DNA from: Epiperipatus broadwayi
Taxonomy: Eukaryota > Onychophora > Udeonychophora > Euonychophora > Peripatidae
DNA: 64,000 bases
NCBI GenBank assembly: GCA_028023455.1
Contig: JAQFVV010012512.1
Span: forward strand, 1,962,413-2,026,412
Direction of reading: 5' to 3'
Part shown: positions 22,318 through 34,235 of the stretch, in pieces
Layout of the letters: every line of letters starts with the position of its first letter
Numbering within the stretch: position 1 is the first letter of the stretch
The notes under the pieces: model-generated
What the model was told of the DNA's origin: nothing
Seen by the model: only the letters and a program-made list of their open reading frames with translations
The model's database searches: none
Program-made: the position numbers and the translations under genes

Positions 22318-22609
22318 ATATTAGTTATATAAATGTTCAGGCATTTATACAGAAAAGGTAACCATATATTTTTTTTGTCTAAACACTATTATTCATGTTA
22401 AGCATGCTTTCGGTATATTACATATCTTATTCACAGCTCATTCATTTTTTCAGTACTTCTTACTAACTATGAACACTGAAGAAATGAATGAGCTATGAAT
22501 ATATATAACATATCGAACACATGCTAAACATGACTAAAAGTGTTTAGTCAAAAAAATATATGGTTACCTTTTCTGTATAAATACTTAAACATGTTTATAT
22601 TACTAATAT
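22318..22609. mobile_element. Palindromic MITE, ~292 bp
   Basis: Left arm 22,318-22,453 and right arm 22,475-22,609 are inverted copies with scattered mismatches; shared blocks include TTTATACAGAAAAGGTAACC and the GCTCATTCATTT/AAATGAATGAGC pair. The loop is about 20 bp. Non-coding. Family unknown; no sequence in common with foldback A. Confidence 0.75.
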
Positions 22610-23917
22610 ATGAAAATAACTATGTGCAAAAAGATACAACAAAAAATAAATCGGTTCAAAAGACATAATGACATTTAAGACAAGGTATAATTCATATAAT
22701 CACTAAAGGTAGACATTCGATTTATTGCTAAATTTATTTGTTGTAGAATGTTTAACCATTGTGGGTTAAATATATACAAACACGGACATATAGAGAAGAA
22801 ACTAGTATAATAACAATCATAGGATTAATTGTTCACAAGGTCAAGTGGTGTTTAAACACCCTGCAGACAAAATAACTACAACATTTGTATGCCATTGAGT
22901 TGATTTTACTTCATTTTTTTGAGAAATCATCTGATATTTTTTAATGCTTGCGCTTATCATTTATAATTTCTTGAAGAATTACAGCATCCACAACTCTCTT
23001 ACCCTATTCATATCTTTTAAAAGCAATTCTTATTATTTTATTTTAGTACTAAGAACTCTTAAGTTTGGATAACTGAAATTTAAGCACTTATGAATCTATC
23101 AGATATTTTTTGCATCTTGATACTATTCAAGCCAAATGGATTAAATTCAAAAAATCTCAACTTTTTCAGCCCCAATGAGCTCATCTGAATAATCATAAAC
23201 ATACGACACCCAAGTCGATTCCCAGTGACCATATCAAGCATAGATTCTTTTGCACTTTGATTAGAAATATTAACATCAAATAACAACATCATTGAGTTCT
23301 TTCAATTTACTCATATATTTCAGAGAATTTTTTTTTCATTCCATTCTGCAGCTATTTACCATAAATTTGTATTATCAATAGATGTCAGATGCTTGAGTAC
23401 ACAATCTTGTGGAGGTTAACATTTGGTTTTTGTCATAATCATTGAAGAGTTAGAACTTTAATTTGGATATAATGTTTTTACTATGATTAAAATAATATAC
23501 TGAACGTGGGTTTTAGTAAACTAAGACAGTTTATGTTTCCAGCGACAGAGTTTTGAAGCTCGTTTTACAATAAATATGCAGGTTTTCCATTAGTTTGCCT
23601 TCTTCAAAGAGTAGATAGTGACTCAGATATAAATGCTTTTTTTGACTGGAGATTTATGCATACTTAGAAAATCATTCTTGAGCATATATGTATGCACTTG
23701 CTCAAAACCATTCTGTTTAATGTAACACACTTAATATACAAAAAGAATGATTTATACATTGCCATTACCTATATATACAACTTAATTTAAGTCAATCTTA
23801 TATAAATATATAGTTATATATTTGGCAACTCATTACAGTCTGGAGTCAATGAATACAATAACCATAATCACTATAAACAAAGGAAGACCCAATATTCTAT
23901 TTGTAATAATATAAAAG
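22610..23917. other. Intergenic, no gene seen
   Basis: The minus-strand frame at 23,080-23,292 has no recognised domain or splice support. Confidence 0.45.
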
Positions 23918-24150
23918 TAGATAGATAGATAAGATAGATAAGGTGAATGTGGACATAAATCGTTGGATGAATATATGAACATATAGATAAACAGATAGAT
24001 AGATAGACAAACACATACATACATAGGTAGATAGAAAGTTAGGTGGATAAATGGATGATCTTGTAGATAGATGAATAAATTGATGATTGGATAGAAGAAT
24101 GTATAGATAGAAGACAGACAGATGGATAGATAGATACATAGATACATACA
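23918..24150. repeat. Degenerate (GATA)n/(TAGA)n microsatellite
   Basis: Interrupted TAGA/TACA/TGGA units across about 230 bp. The overlapping minus-strand ORFs with SIYLSIY-like repeats are artefacts. Confidence 0.9.
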
Positions 24151-25440
24151 TAAAAAACTCATGTTATAAAGATCTATCATGGACATGATTTGTGATTTAA
24201 AGAAAAGCAAACAAAATCATAATTTCGTTTTGCAGGTAGGTATTCTTTGTTAGTTATTTATTTAATATTGGTTGCAAATGGATTCAGAAAAATTTTGCTA
24301 GTAGTGTAAAACAAAGACCAGCACTGAAATGCCAATAATGTCTTATACTTATTTGAGGTGCGGAATGGTTGTTAACCTTCAATATATTATTTAAAGAGTG
24401 TTTTATATTATTTATCTTCAAGTATCTAAACTAAATGACATAATTATTGAATAGTCTACATACTTTGATCATAATCTAAAATTCAAATCATTATGGATAA
24501 AACTTGGGATTTTTTTTAAGAGTCAAGGCAAATTTCAGAACTATCCAATTATTGGACAGTAAATGGATATCCAGCTAAGCTCAGCTGAAAAGCCAGGTTA
24601 AAAAAAGAAAAAAAAGGTATTAAAATTGTTCCCATCTGATTTTTAATGAACCTAGTGAATATTCTTTAACCTCGTAATTCTGTTTAGTAAACTCTTTAAT
24701 AGACTTTCATTCGATAATGGACTATTTAAAAGCAATATATCTTTTTCTTACATACTGACATCAGAATTACTGTAGTTGAATTCAAAAGATAGAAATGTAG
24801 CTGCATAAACTCATAAACTTTGCAAAATCAGACACTCGTAACCATGTTTTATACATTGCAGAATGATTCAAGAAATTTAGATAGAAAAATATGAAGAGAT
24901 TGTAACACAAACTGAGTGTAATCTTTAATGCTCCAACAGTTTATCCTGCAAGACATCAGATAATAATACAAGTTGCTGCTGCTAATTGATTATTTATAAT
25001 TATCCTTTAATCTTGAAAGATTTCATCCTCTTGTCAATTTCGCGATGGCCCAAATTTACTAACCATTGCATTACTTATTTTATTAATTAATTAATTTATT
25101 TAGTTCGTTAGGGGGGGGGAGGGCATTTTAGCTATTAATAAATTATCACAAAGAAACATATAAGAATTTTAACCAGAGCATAGATACACTAGTGTCATTA
25201 TTAGGCTTTTCAATTTTGTTATTGTAGTCATAGATTCGAAATCTATATGTTTCCTGGTTTGTGTTTGTTCGCTTACTTAGATAAGAAGATGAGCATAATG
25301 ACTAAGGATTGTCTGAATCTATTAGTTGTATTCCCATTGCGTGTATGATGATCAAATTCATATTGCATTATTGTTGTATCTGAAAAAAAATTGTTTGGAA
25401 TATAATTCTATTTTTTTAATGACATATCTTATCATAACCA
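24151..25440. other. Intergenic, no gene seen
   Basis: AT-rich. Contains a G run near 25,110. A motif ACAGTAAATGGATATCC (24,558) loosely resembles TAGTAAATGGGTAACT at 55,426 and could be an old repeat. Confidence 0.4.
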
Positions 25441-25540
25441 ACTATTATCAGCTTACTGCAGGATTAAAGTCTCTCCAAGTTCAATCCATCTTCTCTGATC
25501 TCTAGCATCTCTTCTCCACATCACTCCTAATAATGACATA
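25441..25540 (-). mobile_element. RTE 3'-end fragment (5'-truncated copy)
   Basis: On the minus strand it matches the extreme 3' part of the RTE copy at 4190-5430: GAAGAGATGCTAGAGATC, AGAAGATGGATTGA and TGCAG. Roughly 100 bp. Confidence 0.75.
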
Positions 25541-25779
25541 TACTATTAATAAAATGCAACTAAAGCTAGCTTTAGTTTCTGACCTATAATGATTTAATAA
25601 GTATTTATTATATTTTGGTATTTATTTGTTTCATAAGTATTATATAAATTATAAATCAAAGGTGTTTTTGGGTCTATTAGTACGTCTAGAAACTAAAGAT
25701 TACAGGTTTTTTTGTTTAGTTTTTAATGCTCTATAAAGTCTTTGACTGCTAAAATATTTCATAATAGCGTTAGCAGTAA

Positions 25780-26175
25780 AATAATAAATCAAAAATGTGT
25801 TATTAACTGCTAACCTTTAGCAATTGTTATACAAGCATTAAAAATAAGTCCTGCTAAAACTTTTGTGAAAGATTTTAACATGAATGTGATTAGCCTAATT
25901 TATAACTACTTAATGCTCCAGGTTATATTTAATTTTACTTCCTTAATGCCATTTTGATATCCATTGAATGATTGATAACTACGGTGGAAGGACTGATAAA
26001 ACTTTGGTCAGAAATGGCGACAAAAAAAAATGGCCAAAATAAATATAGGCTAGGTCAATGGGGTGTCTAAATTGTATATAAGAAAGCAACTGCAATGTGA
26101 TTTTCCACAGCCACTGCTGCTTTGATTCAATCAGTACTCGGCAAGCTTGCTTTGACGTCTGTCTTTCTTAGCAAA
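25780..26175 (+). promoter_or_regulatory. Upstream region of NTF2-like gene 1, conserved with paralogue
   Basis: Long colinear similarity to 57,265-57,657 upstream of the second paralogue: CATTAAAAATAAGTCCTG, TTTTACTTCCTT, CATTTTGATA, TCAG(A/G)AATGG and ACAGC near the end. A TATA-like box TGTATATAAG lies at 26,073-26,082, about 95 bp before the ATG, which fits a short 5'UTR. Conservation could reflect either shared regulation or simply the duplicated segment. Confidence 0.6.
26073..26082 (+). promoter_or_regulatory. TATA-like box of gene 1
   Basis: TGTATATAAG. The paralogue has CGTATAGCTA at the same place, a weaker match. Confidence 0.5.
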
Positions 26176-26244
26176 ATGATTTCCAAACTGTTTGCTGTTT
26201 TCGCTTTGCTTGCCGTAGTAAATGCTGCTTCACGCTATACAGAG
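26176..26244 (+). CDS. Gene 1, exon 1 (signal peptide)
   Basis: 23 codons, MISKLFAVFALLAVVNAASR then YTE, followed by donor GTATTT. Same length and phase as exon 1 of the paralogue (57,658-57,726). Confidence 0.85.
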
Positions 26245-29200
26245 GTATTTAATAACATATTATTTATTTATTGAGTTTTGATGTGAATGATTAAATTAAA
26301 TGAGCTTTTTATTTCCAGGATGTGTATTTATAACTATATATGTATGAACGAATTAATTTAATGCGCTTTATTAATTCCGATTACAGACCCACGTGGCTTA
26401 ATGCAGTACTAGAATATAATACACTGGAGCATAAAGTCGTCGAAACTATTTCACCCCCTGGCGCTCGAACTTTTAACGAACTTTCCCGATTTTTTATTTC
26501 GCCTATATATACTTATTACTGCATTATATATATGTGAACGAGTTGCTGGTTGTGTATACTTATAAGCGTATTAAATACACAATACGTCAATAACGTTAAG
26601 GAATAATAGTCGTCAGCAATTTTCCACAATATTAAAAAATTTTGGAACAATAAAACATACTGGCCAATTATATTTTTTTTATAGAAGCTTTAAGCTCTAA
26701 TTAAAAATATCTAAATACTCATGTGCCAAAAAAAAATTATTGATGACAGTAGCTATCACAGGATAGTATCCAGAATGTTAATCTACCAAGTCTATCAAAC
26801 AGACTTGAGCTTGAAAATTTTCTTAGCATAATCATAAGTTTTGAAGGAGCTGTCTTTTAACTGGACAGATAAAAATTTAGAGTTGGATGAGTTTAAAAAA
26901 TGATTGCAATGTTATGTTTTACCAACGATATGCAGGTATTATCCATTAAAAAGGTTTGAATCAACGTCCTACTTTAGAATATATTTATTATTCTCCAATC
27001 AATGTTTTATAATCAGATGAAATAGTCATGAACCAGCTATCTGATAAAAGAATTCTAAACTTAATTTGAAATTTTTTAGATGCTTGCCAAAACATTTGGC
27101 TACAATGTAGATTTGAATTTCAAGACATATGCATAACAAGTTAATATTTTACCACTATTATAAGTATGTTTTCACTATGTGATAGAGCACATTTGCTCGT
27201 CATGCCACCCATGAAGGTTTCAATCAGATTATATCTTTTAGATTCAAAGCAAGCTAAAGTTATTGTTCAAAAAGCTTGGAGTTAAACAATTTTTCTATTT
27301 GTTAGACAATAATCGGATATCTAGTTATTCCTAACTGTAGAGGAAACGGAGGCATCGTCTTTCGTCACTGGTATTTGACCTAAAGTGATAGTAATATCTT
27401 AATCTTCAGTGCTTGAGGTTCTAGCATGTTATTTAAAAGATTTTTTTATTTATTTTATGTATATATAATAATATTAATGTTACTATTGTTTCTATTCTGT
27501 TTAGAAATTTTAATTGTGACACATTTGATAAGAAAATCAACCAATCTCATGCTAGATAAGAAAACTTTCAAAATATCAGAAAATTTCCCAGAAACTTTTA
27601 AAGTAACGTTAATATTATTGAATAATTGTATAGTCTTTAAATTGTATCAGTTGTATGAGATAGTGTGGATAAATGAGGGATGCTTGACAATCTGAGTTTA
27701 AATCCCCTATACAGTACTTATATATATATTGATGTATGTCTACGTTCGCAATTATTAAAACCAAAACTATAAACTGTTTGAATTTATGTTGTTAATATTT
27801 CTGTTTTAATTAGAAACCTAAGCAAGTCGCCTCTCAGAAGCCAGTCTTACCTGAACAGCAGAAAGAAGATGGTAATATTTATTTTTATTCTGTTTCATAA
27901 TTATATATATGTGTGTGTGCATGAATATCTATTTTCATCACTGTTTTAACCATTATGTGTTTCTAATGCATGAAAATCATTTTTTAAAGTGTACTTTAAG
28001 TTAACAGTTTTGTTTTTTACATCACTATAGCAAACTGTTTTTTATCCAACTCACACAGCCTTTTCTATATTCATTAAAATATTTTTAAAATTGAGTTCAG
28101 GTTTTTGACACTTCATATATTATCAACTTCATTCACAATTATGCCAATGATGCATTTCTGTTCTCTCACCATGGATTTCACTTTCTACTATTCTTTATAA
28201 GTTCTAACGAACTTTCCATCACATTTTGCAATGGTATCTGCAGTTTCTATATTGCGTTTTTACTTAGCCCATTCACATAATTGATATTTTAATTATTTGG
28301 TTGTGATTATAGTTCTAAAACAAGTACTGACTCAGCATTGGTGTTCAATAAAAGAATATTAGTTGTATTAAAAGCAAAGCTAATCGTCTCCATAGAATAT
28401 CTTTAAGATAATTTTTAACTTTAGTTTGTTGATGGCATATTAGAATTTGTCTTTGACTTAGTAAATTAAAATACTTTAATTATTAAACATCTTCAAATAA
28501 CTTGATTTTCTCTGAGTTATCTTTATTTGTCTTTTTTTACTTAAAACATTCGTCTTAATTTTAAGAATAATTTATTTGGTGTTAAGTACAAAAGGTACAA
28601 GAAATGACTTTGACAAAAATAAATAGATAAAATAAAAATATTACTTGGGCAAAAAGTAATTGAACTTAGAAACAAACAGAGGCTAATATGAATGATATTT
28701 TAGAATAAAAATATGTTGTTGTTTTTTCTACGATTTTGAAATCCCAAATAATTATATTTAAGGAGATAAATTTACAAAAGAGAATTTTTCTTTTTGTTAA
28801 CCCACATGTGGCATCAAAATCAGCCGCTGTTTATCGATGTTCAGTGCATTTGTTTACTGAAAATTTCAAAAAGCCTTAAAATCATTAATATTAGAAATAT
28901 ATAATTAACATAATTAAAAAATGTATATTATTTATAAATATCATTTTTGTCTTCATCTGCAATAGATTTAGGAGCTTTAGTGCAATGTGGCTTGATTTAC
29001 TCTATAAATCGAAGCACATTATTTTAAACAGTTCAATCAAAACAAAGTTAATAATTAAACTTCATTAAATAAGGTATCTATAGTCTCATTTTAAAAAAAG
29101 CAATAAGATTTTTTTATAATAATATGTTTTTTCTGCCTTCTCAACAGAATGTTATTATATTGTAAAATTAATTTAGAAGTTTTTTTCAATATATATATAT

Positions 29201-31584
29201 ACACTCACTTAAATATTATTTGGATATAAAGTTTGATATTAAGCTTAGAAAAGCTTTGCAGTGTAGTAGTTTATGTGTTAAACTTATCTGTCCATGCTTT
29301 GGACTTCAAACTCAAATAACGCTTGAAACTTTTCTTAGTGAGCTATAAGTTTTTTAAGTAACATCAGGATTTTTCAGATATCAATCTTATATAAAAATTA
29401 GTTGCCATTTTAATATTGGATTATAAATGACTTTCTAGTTATTTTTAACTATAAACATCTTCAGGATAATGCCAGGATGGTCTGACAAATATCTATTCTC
29501 TTACTATAAATTAAACCTAATGCCATTAATTATATTTTGATGCTTATTGTAAAATAATTGTTGCTCCCCTCCATGTATCATTACTTTGTTTAAAGAAAAA
29601 GGAAAATTATTAACATAAAATTAAAATTTCATATCTAACTGAATTTTCCAATAATATCATCAGAAAATGCCAAGAAAAGAATTAATTTTTTATTCATTAG
29701 ATAATAGTGTTATATCATGTAGAGCAATTTGTCTTATAAAATTTCTTCGATTATATTTCATTATTCTTAGCTTTTAACAATGATTATTCAATGTCTACCA
29801 TAGTTACTAGAATATAATGTACAATTATATTTAACCATGCATAATAAATATTTACTTTAAACTATCCATGGTCTATAATTATAAATATTATTATCGCTGA
29901 CATAATATTATTTTATTTATATATGACTCTCATTTTAGTTGTATATTGTGTTATTTAAATAAGTTACAGGCTATAAAAACTATTAATGTAATTTAATGCA
30001 TAGTTTAATATTGGCAAAGAAAATGGCATGAATCTATGGGTATTAAATTCATGGTTTAACTCTATTTTTATTATTGTGTTTTTTATTTATAATATTATGT
30101 TTTTATATTTAGTTTTAGATGTTAAACCAAATGTTTCTCTCTTTGTTTTAGAATCATATAAGGACCTTGCTGTTGCACTAGAAGACAAATGGTGTGCCTT
30201 GTACAACAAAGGTGACATTAAAGCACTTGAGACCCTTTATGAGGATCCTTTCTATTATGCTGAACATACAAAACTCTTCACTAAGAAAGCAGGTTAGCAA
30301 TATAAATATACATTATTATAATCGTATAATTTTTAAAAATCTGTTCTCTAAAAAAATGGAAAAAAAATCATGTGTACATGAGAGTATGGCCTGATTAAGT
30401 GAATTCAAAAAGATTTTAAATTACAGGTTATCCCTCAAATCAAGCCTCTTATAAATAATACTCTGCCATATTACTAAACACACTACTCTTCTTTCCTCAA
30501 TATAACTATGGATAAAATACTGAGTTCAGCAGCAGATATTTTGTTATATACTGTATATCATACCATTTTTATTAAAGAATGCTGCTTTCCTGACCGAATA
30601 TGATAATAGATGGCATTCTAATAAAATTGTTATGCAGCCTAATCACAAAATATTTTTAACAATCGAGGGAAAGACTTTCCCTTATAGAAATCGAAGTTAA
30701 AATATAAATGGTAGAGTGTATTTATTAGTCCCAAAAATGCAATAGTTACTTCTGTTGATACTCCAATTTTGATAGGCCATTAAGTAAGTCTTTTTGCAGA
30801 CTTATGTTGCCTCAACAGAAATCTTCAAATCACTATCATCATTTGAAATCTTTGGAATTAGTAAAGGTTCAAGATTGTTAATCTTTATGTTTTTAATGCA
30901 AATTGGTTTATGCCATTTAGAATAGTATTAGAACGATAGCCATGAATTCTATTGGTGCTGCACTGAAACTCAAGATAATCTCCCAAGAAACTGGCCACTT
31001 AATTAATTTTTAATGTTGTAATGAATACCATTTGACTTGAATTTCCTATGACTAAAATTATTTAGAAGTCTTTTCTTTACGCAGATATATATATATAAAG
31101 AGAGCACAGGTGACTTGGATGGAGGAAAAAAAAGTGTGCAAGTATAATGTTGAGAAGAGAGGCTAGAAATCAGAGAAGATGAATTAAACTTGGAGAAACC
31201 TTCATCCTGCAGTGGTTTGATAATGGTTGACACTGTTGATGATAATATATATGCATATATATGATATGTATGTGGATGGGTGGATGGATAGATAAGGCAG
31301 ATACATAGTTTGATTGATAGATAAATAGATAGTCATTATTTTTGGTATACATATTAACCAAATGTGCCAATACTAATCTTAAAGTTCTTTAAACAATTAC
31401 TCTTTTAGTAAATAAATTTACACTTAACACTCCCATACAAATTTTGACATGACATCACAATTACTAACAACCATTTCATGGTTTGCTGATATCATTTTTC
31501 AACTGGCTGCAAAACACATTGTAAATCCCTGTTGTAAAGTATAATGTTTTTAAAAACTTATACACTTATATACAATAGTGAGGG

Positions 31585-31647
<63 letters not shown>

Positions 31648-33110
31648 TAAATACTTAATCATGTAAAATTTCCCTATCCAGAAAATAGGTTTACTCATAG
31701 ATTTATACATGGAATTATTAAAATTAATAGATTAAAAATTTACAATTTTCCAATAGAATGGTATTTAGTGTATTTGCCTATCTTGCTCACAATCTGTGAT
31801 TCATTTGTAGAGTGAATCTTGGCTTTTTTTTTCTAGATTTTTTATTTTGTTTTTAAACAATTTATAACTTTTTAGGGTATGTGGTTTATCACATTTTAAT
31901 TTCGATTGTTTAGAGATTGCATGGCGACTCTTAACCAGTGAAAGAGTAAACAGATGGGAATTGTTCTGCTGCTTATAAAAAACACACGACCACATAAACG
32001 TGATTGTAAGGAAATGCCATCCTTACTATAATTCCAAGATTATAGTTTACTTTTATATTACTGATTGTCTGAGAAGCAAATTTATTTATAAAAGAAAAGA
32101 AAAATTACTGTTAACATTTAATAACTGTCATTTATTTCAGACTACATCAAAGATCTGGAAGTTATGCTTAAGAAAAAGAAAGGTCATACCTGCAAGCAAG
32201 AGTATGTTTCTGTTTCCGGATGTGAAAATGAAGTTGTAATTGTCGGCCGTTGGTTTGACTTAGATCGCAAAGGAAGTGTTGTTGAAGAACAATAGTAAGT
32301 ATTGTAATACTAACCATATAACTATATTATTTTTTAATCTTCATTTTATAACATAAATCACTCTAAATTAAAATGAAGAGACAAAATTACATTAAAGACA
32401 GCAATTTATTCTACTATTATTAGAAAATAATACTAGCGCTACATTCTAATCATTAGACTAAAGAATTTTCTTTAATAGTTTGAGAATTGGATAGGACTAT
32501 ATCTAGTACCTTTTGATTTCTTAAGTTTACATACATTTTTCTGCAATAACTAGAAGCTTTTAATAATATATTTGAAAATAAGTATAAAAATCATGCGGTT
32601 GCTTGATTTCCTAAATAAACTTTCCATAACTAAAATAATTTATTACTAGATGAATTAAAAGCAAAAAAAAACTTACATTAATTTTACAAATTATATAACC
32701 ACATATTTAGACTTGGATGTAGATAATAATGTTTGTATTCTAATGATATATATATACGTATAAATAGAAAGCGAGAGAGTGTGTGAAAGACAAAAAACTA
32801 CTATTTTAGAATTTTATTTTTCGGATAATTTTTTTTTTAGAAATAATTATTTATATGAACGCAATATGTATACGCATTTTTACTTTAATCTAACTAGACA
32901 TTTCTTTTTTATTTTAGCTTTCTAGATGTTCTAAAAAAGGATGAGAAAGGGGAATATAAATATTTCGCAGAATCAGTTCATGAGGTTGGCAAAGCCGTTG
33001 TTATTCAACCTGCCACTGACGCCACTGTTCCCCCTGATGAAGCTTCAACTATGCCTGAGAAGCTTGTAGTGGAAGAAGAGGTAGAGGTTGCCGATAAAGA
33101 AGAAGAATAA
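26176..33110 (+). CDS. Secreted NTF2-like/SnoaL-like (DUF4440-type) protein, paralogue 1; join of five exons
   Basis: Exons 26176-26244, 27814-27871, 30152-30292, 32141-32294 and 32918-33110 join in frame (615 nt, 204 aa plus stop). All introns are GT-AG, with phases 0, 1, 1 and 2. The start is the first ATG after the TATA-like box and opens a signal peptide (MISKLFAVFALLAVVNA, cleavage likely before ASRYTE). Residues 24-43 are a basic/Gln linker. Residues ~44-155 look like a compact alpha+beta fold: helix LEDKWCALYNKGDIKALETL followed by YED, a second helix DYIKDLEVMLKKKK, then strands EVVIVGRWFDLDRKG, VVEEQYFLDVLKK and KYFAESVHE. The WCALYNKGDIKAL...YED start is characteristic of DUF4440/SnoaL-like proteins. 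Cys residues occur in YVSVSGCENE, HTCKQE and KWCAL. The C-terminus is acidic (EEEVEVADKEEE). Substrate and function are unknown. Confidence 0.8.
26245..26620. other. Start of gene 1 intron 1, relatively CpG-containing
   Basis: The segment 26,330-26,610 has more CpG than the rest of the window (for example AAGTCGTCGAAAC, TGGCGCTCGAAC). It has no recognised domain; the frame 26,340-26,537 may be chance. Possibly a young repeat insert or an intronic regulatory block. Confidence 0.3.
27641..27711 (+). repeat. Foldback A terminal fragment in gene 1 intron 1
   Basis: Matches the outer right arm of 11,638-12,384: ATTGTATCAGTTGTATGAGA, TAGTGTGGATAAATG, GGGATGCTTGA and ends AAATCCCCTATA. The shared endpoint defines the true terminus of the family. 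Confidence 0.75.
27814..27871 (+). CDS. Gene 1, exon 2 (linker)
   Basis: Acceptor TTTTAATTAG, encodes KPKQVASQKPVLPEQQKED plus one base, donor GTAATA. Parallel to paralogue exon 2 at 63,042-63,096, with the same phase and donor context. Confidence 0.8.
27872..30151. other. Gene 1 intron 2, no other feature
   Basis: 2,280 bp of AT-rich DNA; only a short TA run near 29,190 stands out. The in-frame extension upstream of exon 3 is intronic. Confidence 0.5.
30152..30292 (+). CDS. Gene 1, exon 3 (first half of NTF2-like domain)
   Basis: Acceptor CTTTGTTTTAG, donor GTTAGC. Encodes (E)SYKDLAVALEDKWCALYN through EHTKLFTKKA. The phase-1 boundaries fit exons 2 and 4. Confidence 0.85.
31098..31250 (+). 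mobile_element. RTE 3'-end fragment in gene 1 intron 3
   Basis: Matches 5,310-5,430: AAAGTGTGCA, AGAAGAGAGGCTAGAAATCA, CTTCATCCTGCAGTGG and TTGATAATGGTTGA, then a TA-rich tail. A severely 5'-truncated copy in the same orientation as the host gene. Confidence 0.8.
31587..31642. repeat. (AG)n microsatellite
   Basis: 28 perfect AG units in intron 3 of gene 1. Confidence 0.97.
32141..32294 (+). CDS. Gene 1, exon 4 (second half of NTF2-like domain)
   Basis: Acceptor TTTATTTCAG, donor GTAAGT. Encodes (D)YIKDLEVMLKKKKG through RKGSVVEEQ. The plus-strand ORF covering part of this region in another frame (32,000-32,239) is a shadow. Confidence 0.85.
32918..33110 (+). CDS. Gene 1, exon 5 (last strands and acidic tail)
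   Basis: Acceptor TTTTTTATTTTAG. Encodes (Y)FLDVLKKDEKGEYKYFAES, then a Pro/Ala/Thr-containing linker and the acidic tail, ending at TAA inside GAATAAAATC. Confidence 0.85.
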
Positions 33111-33112
33111 AA
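33107..33112 (+). promoter_or_regulatory. AATAAA overlapping the stop codon of gene 1
   Basis: GAATAAAATC: the stop TAA lies inside an AATAAA hexamer. A more likely polyadenylation signal is AATAAA at 33,299-33,304, giving a ~200-nt 3'UTR. Confidence 0.35.
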
Positions 33113-33298
33113 TCAAATATCATTGCAGTACAGAATCTATAATAATTATAGACTATGCCATTATAACTTTTTTTTAGTTGAAATTCAACCCATAATTTAT
33201 TTCTATTAAAATGTAAAAAAAAAGAAGTTATCTTAAAGACCATTCCATATAATATGAATTTTTAAAAAAAATTCATGTTGGCTGTAAATATATGTGAA

Positions 33299-33304
33299 AA
33301 TAAA
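33299..33304 (+). promoter_or_regulatory. Probable polyadenylation signal of gene 1
   Basis: AATAAA about 190 nt after the stop codon, followed by a T-rich stretch. Confidence 0.45.
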
Positions 33305-33849
33305 AATTAATTGCAATTTTTATAACAGTTTGTATTTTTAATACGTGTACATGCATGAATGTGTGTTTAAAGGCAAAACAGCTTTTAAATAACCACTGCA
33401 ATGTCAAAATCTCTCCAACAATCTCTTGATTAAAAACAATGAAGTAGAATACTTTAGTTACCAAGAAACTATAATTGTTCTGCGATAGTATTTTTGTTTT
33501 ACTTGCTAATTATAAATGTAATAACCTATTTATTGACCAATATCAGATAGTTAGCTAAGATGACTATAGACCAGCTGCTTTTAAAAAAATTTAAATTTGA
33601 TTAGGATCCGAAAATTAGAATACGAAAAAAAAAGTTAAGTTTAGTTGGTCTATATTCGAAATTAGGACATCAAATAGGTAATTATCTTTGCATTTTAGAT
33701 TTATTTTGTAAAAAAGTGAAAGTTTTTCAAGTAGCTAACAATTTTCTATTTCTGTCCAACTATTCTTAACTGAAGAGTTCAAAATCAATGTGGATCAGTG
33801 AGGTAACAGTTACCAACATAATAAATACAGGACACACACACACACGCAT

Positions 33850-33940
33850 ATATATAACCATTAGAAAACAGTCAACATTTAAACAATCCCAATATAGATA
33901 ATAATTAACAATTTCAAACTGTTGTCAAGGCAATCTCCTT
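33850..33940 (-). repeat. Dispersed repeat family B, copy 2
   Basis: Minus-strand match to 5,451-5,548 (GCCTTGACAACAGTTTGAAA, ATATTGGGATTGTTTAA, GTTGACTG). It is flanked on the left by TA and CA microsatellites (33,831-33,858), parallel to the TA tract beside copy 1. Confidence 0.65.
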
Positions 33941-34014
33941 TTGGTATATATTTATATAGACACTAAAGATTGCAACTTGACAACAGAGATTGAAATTATA
34001 TATATATATAGTAA

Positions 34015-34235
34015 CCAAATGGAGATGAGAGAAGGAGAGGGGGGTAAGGTGAAGAAAAGAAAGGGAGAGAAAAATGATGGAAGAAAGAGAAAAATGATGA
34101 AAGATATAGAGAGAGATGATGATGAAGAGAGAGAAATGAATATAAGATGGAAAAGAAATGAAATGATGATAAGAAGAGGAAGATGAAATGAGGAAGAGAT
34201 GAAATGAGGAAGAGATGAAGTGAGAGAGTAAACTA
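34015..34235. repeat. Purine-rich (GA) tract
   Basis: Over 200 bp almost entirely A/G with T mostly in GATG words; includes two adjacent GAAATGAGGAAGAGAT units. Polypurine strands of this kind can form triplex DNA. ORFs across it (KKRKGEK-like; minus-strand Ser/His-rich) are compositional. Confidence 0.8.

Noticed and set aside
23833-24210. Minus-strand ORFs of 84 and 125 codons
   Set aside because: Translation of a degenerate GATA-type repeat.
30028-30151. In-frame upstream extension of gene 1 exon 3 (MNLWVLNSWFNS start)
   Set aside because: It is intronic: the acceptor TTTGTTTTAG at 30,151 restores phase with exon 2, and the extension is low-complexity hydrophobic sequence.
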